From positions 434,001 to 498,000 of the forward strand of contig CAVYEG010000001.1 of assembly GCA_963767565.1 (NCBI GenBank): a stretch of 64,000 bases of DNA, read 5' to 3'. Positions 15,003-23,006 of the stretch are shown here, one piece after another. Position 1 is the first letter of the stretch, and every line of letters starts with the position of its first letter. Below the pieces are notes generated by a model. The model saw only the letters and a program-made list of their open reading frames with translations, did no database searches and was not told the DNA's origin. The position numbers and the translations under genes were made by a program. This stretch comes from Palsa-504 sp963767565 (GTDB lineage: Bacteria > Actinomycetota > Actinomycetes > Streptosporangiales > Streptosporangiaceae).

Positions 15003-16306
15003 ATGGAGCTGCTGCGGCCGGTGGTCCGGCCCTACCCGTGGGGTTCGCGACGCGGGATCGCCGAACTCCAGGGCCGCCCGGTCCCGGCCGCGGGCCCCGA
15101 GGCCGAACTGTGGATGGGCGCGCACCCGAGCGGTCCGTCCGGCCTGGCCCGGCGCGCTGACAAGCTGGACGCCTTCATCGCCGCCGACCCGGACCGCGAG
15201 CTCGGGCCGCAGGTCGTGGCGCGGTTCGGCCCGCGGCTGCCGTTCCTGCTGAAGGTGCTGTCGGCCGCCCAGGCCCTGTCCATCCAGGTGCACCCCTCCC
15301 GGGAGCAGGCGCAGGCGGGCTTCCGCGCGGACAACGACCGCGGCCTGGCGCTGGACGACCCGGCCAGGAACTATGTGGACGACTGGCCCAAGCCCGAGCT
15401 GCTGTGCGCCCTGACCCCCTTCGAGGTCGTGGCCGGGCTGCGTACCCCGGCCGATGCGGCAGGCATCCTGCGCGCCCTGGCCGTACCCGAGCTGCAGCCG
15501 CTGGCCGCCGAGCTAGCGGCCGAGCCTGCGGCCCTCGCCCCGGCCTGGCTCCCGCCGGCCTGGCCCCCGCCGCCCAGGAAGCCGAACCGGCCCTCGCCGG
15601 CCTGGCTCCCGCCGGCCTGGCCCCCGCCGCCCGGGAAGCCGAACCGGCCCCGGCCGATCTGGCCCGCGTGCTCGGCGTCATCCTGGACTGGCCCGACCCC
15701 GACCGGCTGGTCAGCGACGTCCTGGCCGCCTGCGGCCCGCTGGCCGCGGGTACCGGCCCCTACGCCGAGGCCTGCGCCGCCGCCCTCCGGGTGGCCGACG
15801 ATCATCCCGATGACCTGGGCCTGGTAGCCATGTTGCTGATGCGGCACCTGGTGCTGCAGCCCGGCCAGGCCCTGTTCATGCCGGCCGGCGGCCTGCACGC
15901 CTACCTCGAGGGCACCGGCATCGAGGTGCTGGCCAACTCCGACAACGTGGTCCGGGCCGGCCTGACCCCCAAGCACATCGACGTCCCCGAGCTGCTCAAG
16001 CTGCTCGACCCGGCCGTCACCGTGCCGATCCTGTCGCCTTGCGCCGTGACCGAGGGCATCAGCAGCTACGCCAGCCCGGCCCCCGAGTTCCGCCTCTACC
16101 GCCTCAACCTGGCCGCCACCCCGCTGGAACTGCCCGGCACCGGCCCGCGCATCCTGCTGTGCATCGACGGCGCCGTCGCCCTGCACGGCGACTCCGGCCG
16201 CGTGTTCCTGGACCAAGGCGAATCCTGCTTCATCTCCGCCGCCGACGCCCCGGTCCGCGCCGCCGGCCCCGCCCACGCCTTCCTGGCCGCCCCCGGCGAA
16301 CTTTAA
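15003..16306 (+). pseudogene. manA: Mannose-6-phosphate isomerase, class I, with a frameshift
   Basis: Type I phosphomannose isomerase, a zinc enzyme that interconverts mannose-6-P and fructose-6-P for GDP-mannose supply. The first part (from 15003) has RPYPWGSRRGIAEL, LSIQVHPSREQA with zinc-ligand residues, and DWPKPELLCALTPFEVVAGLR. The rest lies in another frame (from about 15542) with PAGGLHAYLEGTGIEVLANS and RAGLTPKHID. The frame changes at a run of four C (15538-15541); one more C would join both parts as ALAPGLAPAG. Two 57-bp repeats (19 codons) follow the shift. Apart from this the gene looks intact, so an assembly error or a recent mutation is likelier than old decay. Confidence 0.85.
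15543..15656. repeat. 57-bp tandem repeat in manA, two copies
   Basis: Two adjacent copies of a 57-base unit beginning CTGGCTCCCGCCGGCCTGGC differ at only a few positions. In the downstream manA frame each encodes LAPAGLAPAA(Q/R)EAEPA plus a few residues, an Ala/Pro-rich insert between the two conserved parts of the isomerase. Unit length is 19 codons. Confidence 0.85.
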
Positions 16307-16375
16307 TCCCTCGCCGCCCCGGACCTTGGGCGTTACCATGGGAGGCGTCCCAGTGCCGGCGGCGGGAGAGCAGCG

Positions 16376-16387
16376 GTGAGGTTCTGA
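16376..16387 (+). promoter_or_regulatory. Possible 3-codon leader ORF upstream of the ABC-F gene
   Basis: GTG AGG TTC TGA (Met-Arg-Phe-stop) follows GGGAGAGCAGC, a usable ribosome binding site. TACCAT at 16334-16339 is a candidate -10 box, giving a leader of roughly 120 nt before the ABC-F start at 16470. Short leader peptides are known to control antibiotic-resistance ABC-F genes by ribosome stalling. The sequence alone does not prove this one. Confidence 0.35.
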
Positions 16388-16469
16388 GGTCTGCGATACC
16401 GCGACCTGAGCGTGGTGTCGCCACACGTACCGGAACCTACGTGCTGGGAGCGCCGCCATCACCGCCATC

Positions 16470-18131
16470 GTGTGTTCAGACCTCATTTTCGACTGGCCCG
16501 ACGGATCGCCCGTCCTGTCCGGCCTGACCGTGTCCTTCGGGCCCGGCCGGACCGGCCTGATCGGCGTCAACGGCTCGGGCAAATCCACCCTGCTCCGGCT
16601 GATCGCCGGCGACCTGCGCCCCACTTCTGGCACGGTCCGCGTTTCCGGCGAGGTCGGCTACCTGCCTCAGGCCATCACCCTGGGCACCCATCGCACCGTG
16701 TCGGACCTGCTCGGCATTACCGCGGCCAGGACCGCGCTGCACGCCATCGAGGCAGGCCAGGCGGGGGAGCAGTTGTTCGCCGCGATCGGCGACGACTGGG
16801 ACGTCGAGGAACGAGCCCGCGCCTGGCTGGACCGCCTGGGGCTGGGCCGGCTGGACCTGGATGACCGGGTGGAGCAGCTGTCCGGCGGTGAGACCGTCCT
16901 GGTCGCGCTGGCCGCGCTGTTCCTGCGTCACCCGGACATCCTGCTGCTCGACGAGCCGACCAACAACCTCGACCTGGACGCCCGCCGGCGGCTCTACGAC
17001 GCCGTGGCCGCCTGGACCGGCGTCATGGTCGTCGTCAGCCACGACCGCGAACTGCTCGACCGGGTCGACCACATCGCCGACCTGTCCGGCGGTAAGGTCC
17101 GCCGCTACGGCGGGAACGCGGAAGCCTACTTCGAGCTGCTCGCCGCCGAGCAGGCCGCCGCGGAACGAGCGGTCACCACGGCCGCCGCCGAGGTCCGCCG
17201 CGAGCACCGAGACCTGGTCGACGCCCAGGTCAAGCAGGCCCGCCGGGACCGCATGGGCCGGCAGATGGCCGCCTCGGGCGGCCTGCCCCGGATCGTGGCT
17301 TACGCCCGCAAGCGGGCCGCCCAGGAAACCGCCGGCCGGTCCCGCGAACTGCACGCCGAGCGCCTGCAAGCCGCCCGCGACCGCCTGGGCGAGGCCGAGC
17401 AGGCGGTCCGCGACGACGCCGAGATCCGCGTCGACCTGCCCGCCACCGCCGTCCCGGCGGGCCGGACCGTCCTGACCATGACCGGCCTGGCCGGCCCGCA
17501 CTGGCACCCCGCCGCCCGCCCCGGGACGCCCCACCCATCCGACCCCGGGGTGCTGGCCGACCTCATCGTCCGCGGCCCCGAACGGATCGCCCTGACCGGG
17601 CCGAACGGCGCAGGCAAGACCACCCTGCTGCGCGCTATCGCCGGCCAGGCGGTCCTCCCCGGCGCGGCCGGCCAGGCGGCCCTCCCCGGCGTGGCCGTCC
17701 TGGCCGGCGCGGTCGTCGGCTACCTGCCCCAGCGACTCGACATTCTCGATGAGTCGTTGACCGTGGTCGAGAACGTGCGGGCAGCGGCGCCGGCCGCCTC
17801 GATCAACGAGGTCCGGGCCAGCTTGGCCAGGTTCCTGTTCCGCGGCGCCCGGGCCGACCAGGTGGCGGGCACGCTGTCGGGCGGCGAGCGGTTCCGCGCC
17901 GTACTCGCCGCCTTGCTGCTCGCCCAGCCCGCGCCGCAACTGCTGCTGCTCGACGAACCGACCAACAACCTGGACCTGGCCTCGGTCCGGCAGCTGGCCC
18001 AGGCCCTGGAGGCTCACCGCGGCGCGGTCATCGTGGCCAGTCACGACCTGCCGTTCCTGCGCTCGATCGGCATCACCCGCTGGCTCCGCCTTGACCGCGA
18101 TATCGGCCTGACCGTGACCGAACCGCGGTGA
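16470..18131 (+). CDS. ABC-F family ATPase (ribosome-associated type)
   Basis: Two ABC ATPase domains in one 553-residue chain without membrane segments, as in ABC-F proteins, which act on the ribosome (translation factor or antibiotic protection). Walker A motifs are GVNGSGKST (about residue 32) and GPNGAGKTT (about 375); both domains have LSGGE and the family hallmark LLLDEPTNNLDL. Between them lies the helical linker, rich in Arg/Glu/Ala (about residues 220-310). The GTG start at 16470 gives CSDLIFDWPDG as first strand. A leader of about 160 bases precedes it. Whether it is a resistance factor or a housekeeping type cannot be decided here. Confidence 0.9.
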   Translation: MCSDLIFDWPDGSPVLSGLTVSFGPGRTGLIGVNGSGKSTLLRLIAGDLRPTSGTVRVSGEVGYLPQAITLGTHRTVSDLLGITAARTALHAIEAGQAGEQLFAAIGDDWDVEERARAWLDRLGLGRLDLDDRVEQLSGGETVLVALAALFLRHPDILLLDEPTNNLDLDARRRLYDAVAAWTGVMVVVSHDRELLDRVDHIADLSGGKVRRYGGNAEAYFELLAAEQAAAERAVTTAAAEVRREHRDLVDAQVKQARRDRMGRQMAASGGLPRIVAYARKRAAQETAGRSRELHAERLQAARDRLGEAEQAVRDDAEIRVDLPATAVPAGRTVLTMTGLAGPHWHPAARPGTPHPSDPGVLADLIVRGPERIALTGPNGAGKTTLLRAIAGQAVLPGAAGQAALPGVAVLAGAVVGYLPQRLDILDESLTVVENVRAAAPAASINEVRASLARFLFRGARADQVAGTLSGGERFRAVLAALLLAQPAPQLLLLDEPTNNLDLASVRQLAQALEAHRGAVIVASHDLPFLRSIGITRWLRLDRDIGLTVTEPR

Positions 18132-18163
18132 GGCTCCTTCTGCTTGGCCGGCGCGAGTTCTGA

Positions 18164-18193
18164 TTGGCCGGCGCGAGCCGCTTCCGCTAGACT
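18164..18193 (+). promoter_or_regulatory. Promoter of tRNA-Gln
   Basis: TTGGCC (18164-18169), 18 bases, then TAGACT (18188-18193). Expected transcription start is near 18200, 28 bases before the tRNA. The -35 lies in the second of two direct copies of TTGGCCGGCGCGAG. The tRNA-Glu promoter has the same -35, the same spacer length and a near-identical -10. Confidence 0.6.
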
Positions 18194-18227
18194 TCGGGGG
18201 CGCGACGGGCCCAGTGCCCGTAGCCGG

Positions 18228-18302
18228 TGGGGTATGGGGTAATTGGCAGCCCGACGGGTTCTGGCCCCGTTAGTCTAGGTTCGAGTCCTGGTACCCCAGC
18301 CA
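18228..18302 (+). tRNA. tRNA-Gln (CTG)
   Basis: Complete cloverleaf: acceptor TGGGGTA pairs with TACCCCA, the anticodon stem ACGGG/CCCGT encloses loop TTCTGGC with anticodon CTG, and the T arm carries GGTTCGAGTCC. CCA is encoded at 18300-18302. It decodes CAG. Confidence 0.95.
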
Positions 18303-18314
18303 GTTCAGTCAGCA

Positions 18315-18344
18315 GCGCGGACCCGACCCGGTCCGCGCTTGTTG
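18315..18344 (+). terminator. Terminator after tRNA-Gln
   Basis: A 9-bp perfect stem (GCGCGGACC / GGTCCGCGC) with a 6-base loop, followed by TTGTTGCTT. It begins 13 bases after the tRNA CCA end. Confidence 0.75.
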
Positions 18345-18460
18345 CTTTACTGGCGGCTTGCTTCTGGAGGCGCCGGTCCTGGCCGACGGCCGCCCGGCCA
18401 GCGGGAACAGGGAGCTGGTCCAGACTGCTGTACTCATGACCCGCCAGATCTAGCCGTCGG

Positions 18461-18490
18461 TTGGCCTGACTGGCGGCGAGGCGGTAGTCT
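18461..18490 (+). promoter_or_regulatory. Promoter of tRNA-Glu
   Basis: TTGGCC (18461-18466), 18 bases, then TAGTCT (18485-18490), with an expected start near 18497 and a leader of about 45 bases to the tRNA. The layout copies that of the tRNA-Gln promoter about 300 bases upstream. Confidence 0.6.
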
Positions 18491-18541
18491 TACGCCGCTG
18501 GCCTTGCCAGCATCTCGGCCCGGCCCAGCCGGTGCCTGCTC

Positions 18542-18614
18542 GGCCCCGTCGTCTAGAGGCCTAGGACGCCGCCCTCTCAAGGCGGTAACGCCGGTTCGAA
18601 TCCGGTCGGGGCTA
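18542..18614 (+). tRNA. tRNA-Glu (CTC)
   Basis: Acceptor GGCCCCG pairs with CGGGGCT (with a G-T first pair, as in other actinobacterial tRNA-Glu), anticodon stem CCGCC/GGCGG encloses CTCTCAA with anticodon CTC, and the T arm carries GGTTCGAATCC. CCA is not encoded. A T-run follows at 18616-18620. It decodes GAG. Confidence 0.93.
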
Positions 18615-18651
18615 CTTTTTGCGTAAATGGCTGGCTGCGGTCTTGACCACC

Positions 18652-19479
18652 TCACGTGTCGATGTTGGGGTTGCCGGCAGGCAGGGGCACCAGCCGGGCC
18701 GGCGGATCCGGGATGACCACGGCGGAGTCGGCTTTGAGGTCCGGGCCGACATGCACGAGCTCGCCCGCGGCTAGCATGCGCCAGCCGGTCTCGCCGTCCA
18801 TCTGCTCAGACGCCACCACCACGGACCGGGCCAGGTCGGGCACGTGAACCGACGAGGTCGTGCTGCGCAGGTGCAGGCCCCGGTCCGCGGGCCGCTCGAG
18901 GATGTGCAGGGCATGCTGCGCGGGATAGCGCAGTGCCCACAGTTCACCAGGCGCCGCGACGATGGCGTTCAGCGAAGAGACCGGCAGGTGCGCCGCGATC
19001 CAGGCTGCCGCGGCCGCGATCCCGGCCCCGACGTCTCCGCCGTGGGCATCGGTCTCCTTGGTGATCAGCGCGAAATACCGTTCGGAGTCGGTGTCACCCT
19101 GGACCAGGCTGCGGTAGGAGCCGAGTTCCTCCTCCAGCCGCGGCAGCTCACCCAGCCCCCCGTTGTGTGCCATGATCCGGCCGTACATGGTGAACGGGTG
19201 GGTATTAGCTATGGTCCGGCCTCCGGCGGTCGCCCACCGAATGTGCGCCACGAACGTCGATGACTCGGCCTGCTTGGCCTCGTGGATGAATTCCTCGTCG
19301 CTGAAGGCTGGTTCCGGCTGCTTGTCCACCACCGGTGCTCCGGCAGAGTCGAAGAAGCCGATTCCGCTGCCATCGACGTTGCGATGGCTCTGCACCTCGA
19401 GCGAATCGGGCGCGTCGAGCAGCCAGAACGTCGCCTTGACCCGTGCCGTCCCCGAGCTCAACCCGAACAAGCGGCACAT
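18652..19479 (-). CDS. Class II glutamine amidotransferase (EgtC-like)
   Basis: A 275-residue Ntn-type amidohydrolase. After Met removal the N terminus is Cys (MCRLFGLSSG), the catalytic nucleophile; AHIRWATAGGRTIANTHPF and MAHNGGLGE are the conserved glutaminase loop motifs, and GDTDSERYF follows. The ATG at 19479 is chosen because it puts Cys at position 2 and has GGAGAG five bases upstream. Relatives include EgtC of ergothioneine synthesis, but no egtA, egtB or egtD is near, so the substrate is open. The gene stands alone between tRNA-Glu and the divergent mscL. Confidence 0.85.
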   Translation of the reverse strand: MCRLFGLSSGTARVKATFWLLDAPDSLEVQSHRNVDGSGIGFFDSAGAPVVDKQPEPAFSDEEFIHEAKQAESSTFVAHIRWATAGGRTIANTHPFTMYGRIMAHNGGLGELPRLEEELGSYRSLVQGDTDSERYFALITKETDAHGGDVGAGIAAAAAWIAAHLPVSSLNAIVAAPGELWALRYPAQHALHILERPADRGLHLRSTTSSVHVPDLARSVVVASEQMDGETGWRMLAAGELVHVGPDLKADSAVVIPDPPARLVPLPAGNPNIDT

Positions 19480-19654
19480 GACGCTCTCCATTCCCCGCGA
19501 CGTCCGCCCCGGCCAGCGCCCAGCGCCATGTCATCCTCCGCGAATCCGGCCCGCTGTCGCGCGCGCGACAAGTTCAGGCCATCACACCGGTAACTCAGGC
19601 TCCCGTTGCCGACGACCGCAGGATTAATCCGCGCTGGGCGGGAAGTCTGTCCGC

Positions 19655-20086
19655 ATGAGCGGCTTCAAGAACTTCGTCATTCGCGGGAACCTGGTGCAGC
19701 TGGCCGTCGCGGTGGTGATTGGCACGCAGTTCAGCGAGCTGGTCAAGCAGTTCGTCCAGTCGTTTATCAACCCGCTGCTGGCGCTGGTGGGCGGCACGCC
19801 CAACTTCGCGGGCCTGACCTTTAAGGTCGGCCGCGTCACCTTCACCTATGGCGCGTTCCTGACCGATGTCCTGTCGTTCCTGATCGCCGCCCTGGTGGTC
19901 TACTACGTCATGGTGCTGCCGGTCAGCCGCCTGATTCAGCTGTTCGAGCGCAATCACGCGGCCACCCAGCGGGACTGTCCGGAGTGCACGATGAGCATCC
20001 CGGTGGCGGCGCGGCGCTGCCCGCAGTGCACCGCGGAGATCACGCCGGCCACCGAGCAGCCCCGGCAGATGGCGTCAGGTCGCTAA
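19655..20086 (+). CDS. mscL: MscL mechanosensitive channel with C-terminal zinc ribbon
   Basis: A large-conductance mechanosensitive channel that opens on membrane stretch to release solutes under hypo-osmotic shock. MSGFKNFVIRGNLVQLAVAVV covers the amphipathic N helix and start of TM1; TM2 is near TYGAFLTDVLSFLIAALVVYYVMVLPV. In place of the usual short charged helix the C terminus has CPECTMSIPVAARRCPQC, a four-Cys zinc ribbon, then a polar tail. The 143 residues equal a normal MscL plus the ribbon. GGAAG lies about 10 bases before the ATG. Known MscL cytoplasmic helices form a pentameric bundle; the ribbon may replace or cap it. Confidence 0.92.
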   Translation: MSGFKNFVIRGNLVQLAVAVVIGTQFSELVKQFVQSFINPLLALVGGTPNFAGLTFKVGRVTFTYGAFLTDVLSFLIAALVVYYVMVLPVSRLIQLFERNHAATQRDCPECTMSIPVAARRCPQCTAEITPATEQPRQMASGR

Positions 20087-20149
20087 ACACCCTGGCAGGC
20101 AGCGCCGGACGCACCTGTGTCCAACGCCGGACACCCCCGGGTCCCCGGG

Positions 20150-21169
20150 TCATGCGCTCCTGTTCAGCTTCTCGGCGCTGGCCTGCGCCTGCGGATGGCC
20201 AGCTTGCGCGGCCGCCTCGCGCTCGGATTCGGCGTTCAGCTCGGCGCCGAGCAGCACGGCGATGCCGGTCAGGTAGAGCCAGAAGATGAGGATCACGACT
20301 CCGGCGAACGCGCCATAGGTCTTGCCGTACGAGCCGAACTTAGCCACGTAGAAGGAGAAACCCAGCGAGGCGAGCAGGAAGATCACCGTGCCGACAATGC
20401 CGCCAGGGCTGACCCACTGCCAGCGCGGCGACTCCCGGTTCGGCCCGGCATAGTAGTAGACCGAGAACAACAGCGTGATCATGATGATCGTCAGCACCCA
20501 GCGCACGACCGTCCACACGATGGTGAACGCCGTCCCGCTGACCCCGATGTGGCCATCGATCCCGTGTCCGATCGAGGGGCCGAACACGATCAGCGCCGCG
20601 GCGATCCCGCCGAGCACCACGGTGGCCAGCATGAGGGGGAAGGCCCGCAGCCGCTTGGCCGCGAACTTGCGGTCGACCGGCACCTCATAGGCGACGTCCA
20701 GCCCGGTTTCCAGCGCGGCCATGCCGCCGGAGGCGGCCCACAGCGCAATCACTATGCCGAGGAGCAAGGCGGTGAGCGAGGCGTGGGCGGACCGGCTGGT
20801 CGCGGAGTTGACCGCCTGGGTGAACACCCCCGACGCGCCCGGCGGCAGCGCCTTGTTCAGGTCATCCACCAGCCGGGTGACCGTGCTGGGGCCGATGTTT
20901 ATCAGGCTGACCAGGCCCAGCAGCGCGATCAGCGCCGGGAACAGCGCCAAGAACCAGTGGTAGGCCAGGCTGCCCGCAGTCATGCTGCACCGGTCGCGGA
21001 CGAACTTCTTCCCGGCACGCTTGGCAGTGTTCCGCCAGCCGGTCTCGCCGAGTTCCAGCGGCGTGTCCGGGCCGCCGGACACCTCATTCTGCGGCGGGAT
21101 CGACTCCGTGCCCCGCCTGCCGCGGGAAGCATGCCCGCCACGGCTGCGGGTGTGGTTGGCCTCGGTCAT
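20150..21169 (-). CDS. YihY/BrkB family inner membrane protein
   Basis: A 339-residue membrane protein with six predicted helices and the family pattern near RCSMTAGSLAYHWFLALFPALIALLGL. Long hydrophilic ends flank the core, and the C terminus is rich in Ala/Glu/Arg. The family was once called ribonuclease BN, which is not supported; some members may be transporters, so the function is unknown. It is the last gene of a four-gene set on the minus strand: holin-like, DUF3618, DUF4235, BrkB, with 4-nt overlaps or one-base gaps, so it is certainly cotranscribed. Confidence 0.88.
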   Translation of the reverse strand: MTEANHTRSRGGHASRGRRGTESIPPQNEVSGGPDTPLELGETGWRNTAKRAGKKFVRDRCSMTAGSLAYHWFLALFPALIALLGLVSLINIGPSTVTRLVDDLNKALPPGASGVFTQAVNSATSRSAHASLTALLLGIVIALWAASGGMAALETGLDVAYEVPVDRKFAAKRLRAFPLMLATVVLGGIAAALIVFGPSIGHGIDGHIGVSGTAFTIVWTVVRWVLTIIMITLLFSVYYYAGPNRESPRWQWVSPGGIVGTVIFLLASLGFSFYVAKFGSYGKTYGAFAGVVILIFWLYLTGIAVLLGAELNAESEREAAAQAGHPQAQASAEKLNRSA

Positions 21170-21170
21170 C

Positions 21171-21461
21171 TCACGCCTCTTCGCTGGCTGGTTCGCCCTC
21201 GTCGCCTGGCCAGACGCCGGTGAGCCGGCGGGTGCCCTCGGCCGCGCCGCGGTCGATCGCGGCCTTGACCACGGCGAAGATCACGCCCTGGAGCGCGGCG
21301 GCCAGCAGGATTTCCCGCCAGCCCCGGCGCTCGTCGGTGGCATTAGGCGCTTCATCTTCCCCGGCCGCGATCTTCCAGACCTTCTTGAAGATCGCGCCGG
21401 CTACCAGCCCGCCAAGGACACTGACCAGCATGCCGACCGGCTTATACAACAGCTTGATCAT
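21171..21461 (-). CDS. DUF4235 membrane protein
   Basis: A 96-residue protein of the actinobacterial DUF4235 family. It starts MIKLLYKPVGMLVSVLGGLVAGAIFKKVWK, one membrane segment, then an acidic loop and a second helix near EILLAAALQGVIFAVVKAAIDR. The ATG at 21461 overlaps the stop of the DUF3618 gene (ATGA) and has GGAGG five bases before it; an upstream start would add 10 unlikely residues. Function is unknown. One base separates its stop from the brkB-like start. Confidence 0.85.
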   Translation of the reverse strand: MIKLLYKPVGMLVSVLGGLVAGAIFKKVWKIAAGEDEAPNATDERRGWREILLAAALQGVIFAVVKAAIDRGAAEGTRRLTGVWPGDEGEPASEEA

Positions 21462-22066
21462 CGCCGCCTCCGCCGTCCGATTACCAGCCACGCCAGCACG
21501 GCCGCGCCTACAGCCACCGCTAGCGGCACCCGGTGCCGCCGGACGGTATCGGCCGCCTTGGCGGCGGCACGCTGAACCGGGTCCGGCGTGACCGTCGAGA
21601 TTTTCGCGGCCGCTGTCGCCGCCTGCTGCCGGATCTGCTCGTTAGCCGGTCCGCTCACGGACGCTACCTTCTGCCGTGGCCCCGCGGTCTTGTCGGCGAG
21701 CTGGCCTTGTACCTGGCCAGCCTTCGCGGCGGCCTGTTGCCTGGCCTGGTCGGCTCTGCCCTTCAGGCGCCCAGTCAGCTGGGCCGCCTTATCCTGCGCC
21801 CTTGCCTTCACGTCCGCCTTGGCGGCCAGCGCCTGTATCGTCTCGCCGAGCTGCTCGCGGGTCCGCTCGATCTCCTGTGCCAGTTCCTCCGGGTCGTCAG
21901 GCGGCGCAGGCGCGGTGGCGGCGGCGTCGACGGTGACGTCCTGGCCCGCGGCAGCGGGAGGGACGGCCATCGCGGCTTCCGGTGAGTCGCCCGGCCCGGC
22001 AGCGTTTTCCGCTGACGGGGACCGGTGCCTTGCCGCGGACCTTCCAGTCTGCCCTTCAGTGGTCAT
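21458..22066 (-). CDS. DUF3618 membrane-anchored protein
   Basis: A 202-residue protein matching DUF3618. A disordered Ala/Pro-rich N terminus is followed by the family core DDPEELAQEIERTREQLGET (about residues 57-76), a long Ala/Gln/Lys-rich helical region, and a single membrane helix near VPLAVAVGAAVLAWLVIG with a poly-Arg end. It is probably a cytoplasmic coiled or helical region tethered by a C-terminal anchor. It overlaps both neighbours by 4 bases, so translation is coupled within the cassette. Function unknown. Confidence 0.85.
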   Translation of the reverse strand: MTTEGQTGRSAARHRSPSAENAAGPGDSPEAAMAVPPAAAGQDVTVDAAATAPAPPDDPEELAQEIERTREQLGETIQALAAKADVKARAQDKAAQLTGRLKGRADQARQQAAAKAGQVQGQLADKTAGPRQKVASVSGPANEQIRQQAATAAAKISTVTPDPVQRAAAKAADTVRRHRVPLAVAVGAAVLAWLVIGRRRRR

Positions 22067-22488
22067 CGGTGCGCCCTTTCCTTGATCTCCTCGACGTCAG
22101 CCTTGACACTGCCGACGGCCTGTTCGGGGACCGGAGGCGTGGCCTTTTGCAGCCGCCCCTTCCCCAGCAGCGCGGCAACGGCGCTGACAGCCAGCAGAAC
22201 CATGCCGACGATCAGCGCGGCCAGCCACGCCGCCACCACTCCGCTGATGGCGATGATCACGCACGCCAGGAGGCATGCCACGGCGTACAAGGCGACCAGG
22301 CCGCTCCCGCCGAGCATCCCGATGCCAAGCCCTGCCTGCTTGCCCTTGCGGGTCATCTCCAGCTGGGCAAGCTTCAGCTCATCGCGCACCAGCACGGAGA
22401 CCTGGTCAGACAGCTGCTTGATAAGGTCACCGGTCGAAGGCTCTTGGGCTGCGGGCGGCTGCGCCGCACTGGCGGTGTGTTCCATCAT
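22063..22488 (-). CDS. Phage holin superfamily (DUF1469-type) membrane protein
   Basis: A 141-residue protein of the actinobacterial putative holin superfamily III. DLIKQLSDQVSVLVRDELKLAQ is the typical amphipathic lead, then two membrane helices (GLVALYAVACLLACVIIAISGV and WLAALIVGMVLLAVSAVAALL), then a charged tail. No phage genes are near, so a lytic role is doubtful; chromosomal members sit with DUF3618 genes and may act at the cell envelope. ATG at 22488 with GGGAGG upstream. It is the first gene of the cassette and overlaps DUF3618 by 4 bases. Confidence 0.85.
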   Translation of the reverse strand: MMEHTASAAQPPAAQEPSTGDLIKQLSDQVSVLVRDELKLAQLEMTRKGKQAGLGIGMLGGSGLVALYAVACLLACVIIAISGVVAAWLAALIVGMVLLAVSAVAALLGKGRLQKATPPVPEQAVGSVKADVEEIKERAHR

Positions 22489-22689
22489 GTCCGCACCTCC
22501 CTACCATCTACGCGGATTCCGCTACCCGGCCCTCTGCAGATCTAACATCCCTGGGCGGAAGGAACGCCTGACCTATTCCATGCCGGAATCCGCATGCGGA
22601 ACGACAAGCGGGAAGCCAGCCTCGCTGGGATACTGAGGGCTCAAGACGGTGATCACGCACCAGGAGGGGGCCGGCGCGCCGGGCCCGGC

Positions 22690-22960
22690 ATCCCGCGGGG
22701 CGAACCCGTGCCCGCAGGCCGCGCAGTGATACCAGGCGCGCGTGAGGGTGACCGCCCCGAGCACGGTATCGATTACCTTGTCCCGGCAGGCGGTGAACTC
22801 AGCCTCATGCCCCCGGCCGCATGGCACCCGCCGGCCCGGTAGCCGGGATCGGCAGCCAGGGCCCGTGAGTTCCATCCGGAGCCCACAGGTAGGAGCAGCC
22901 GTTCCAGCATGCCGCAGCCCGCCTGCAGCATCCCGGGCGTCACATTCTTTCTTCGCGGCT
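22690..22960 (-). pseudogene. Transposase remnant (ISKra4-like N-terminal region)
   Basis: On the minus strand the segment reads GHEAEFTACRDKVIDTVLG... ...LTRAWYHCAACGHGFAPRD, which resembles the zinc-finger-containing N-terminal region of ISKra4-family transposases. A Cys pair (PTCG) precedes it. After APRD the similarity stops, and no catalytic domain, inverted repeat or start codon was found. It is a short relic of an insertion sequence in the 518-base gap between the holin-like gene and the next forward gene. Confidence 0.6.
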
Positions 22961-23006
22961 TGTCATCATTAGGGATGGCCTAACCACCCAGGGCAGAGAG
23001 GAGCTG

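Noticed and set aside
22063..22488. Prophage lysis gene
   Set aside because: The holin-like protein sits in a DUF3618/DUF4235/BrkB cassette with no endolysin or structural phage genes nearby.
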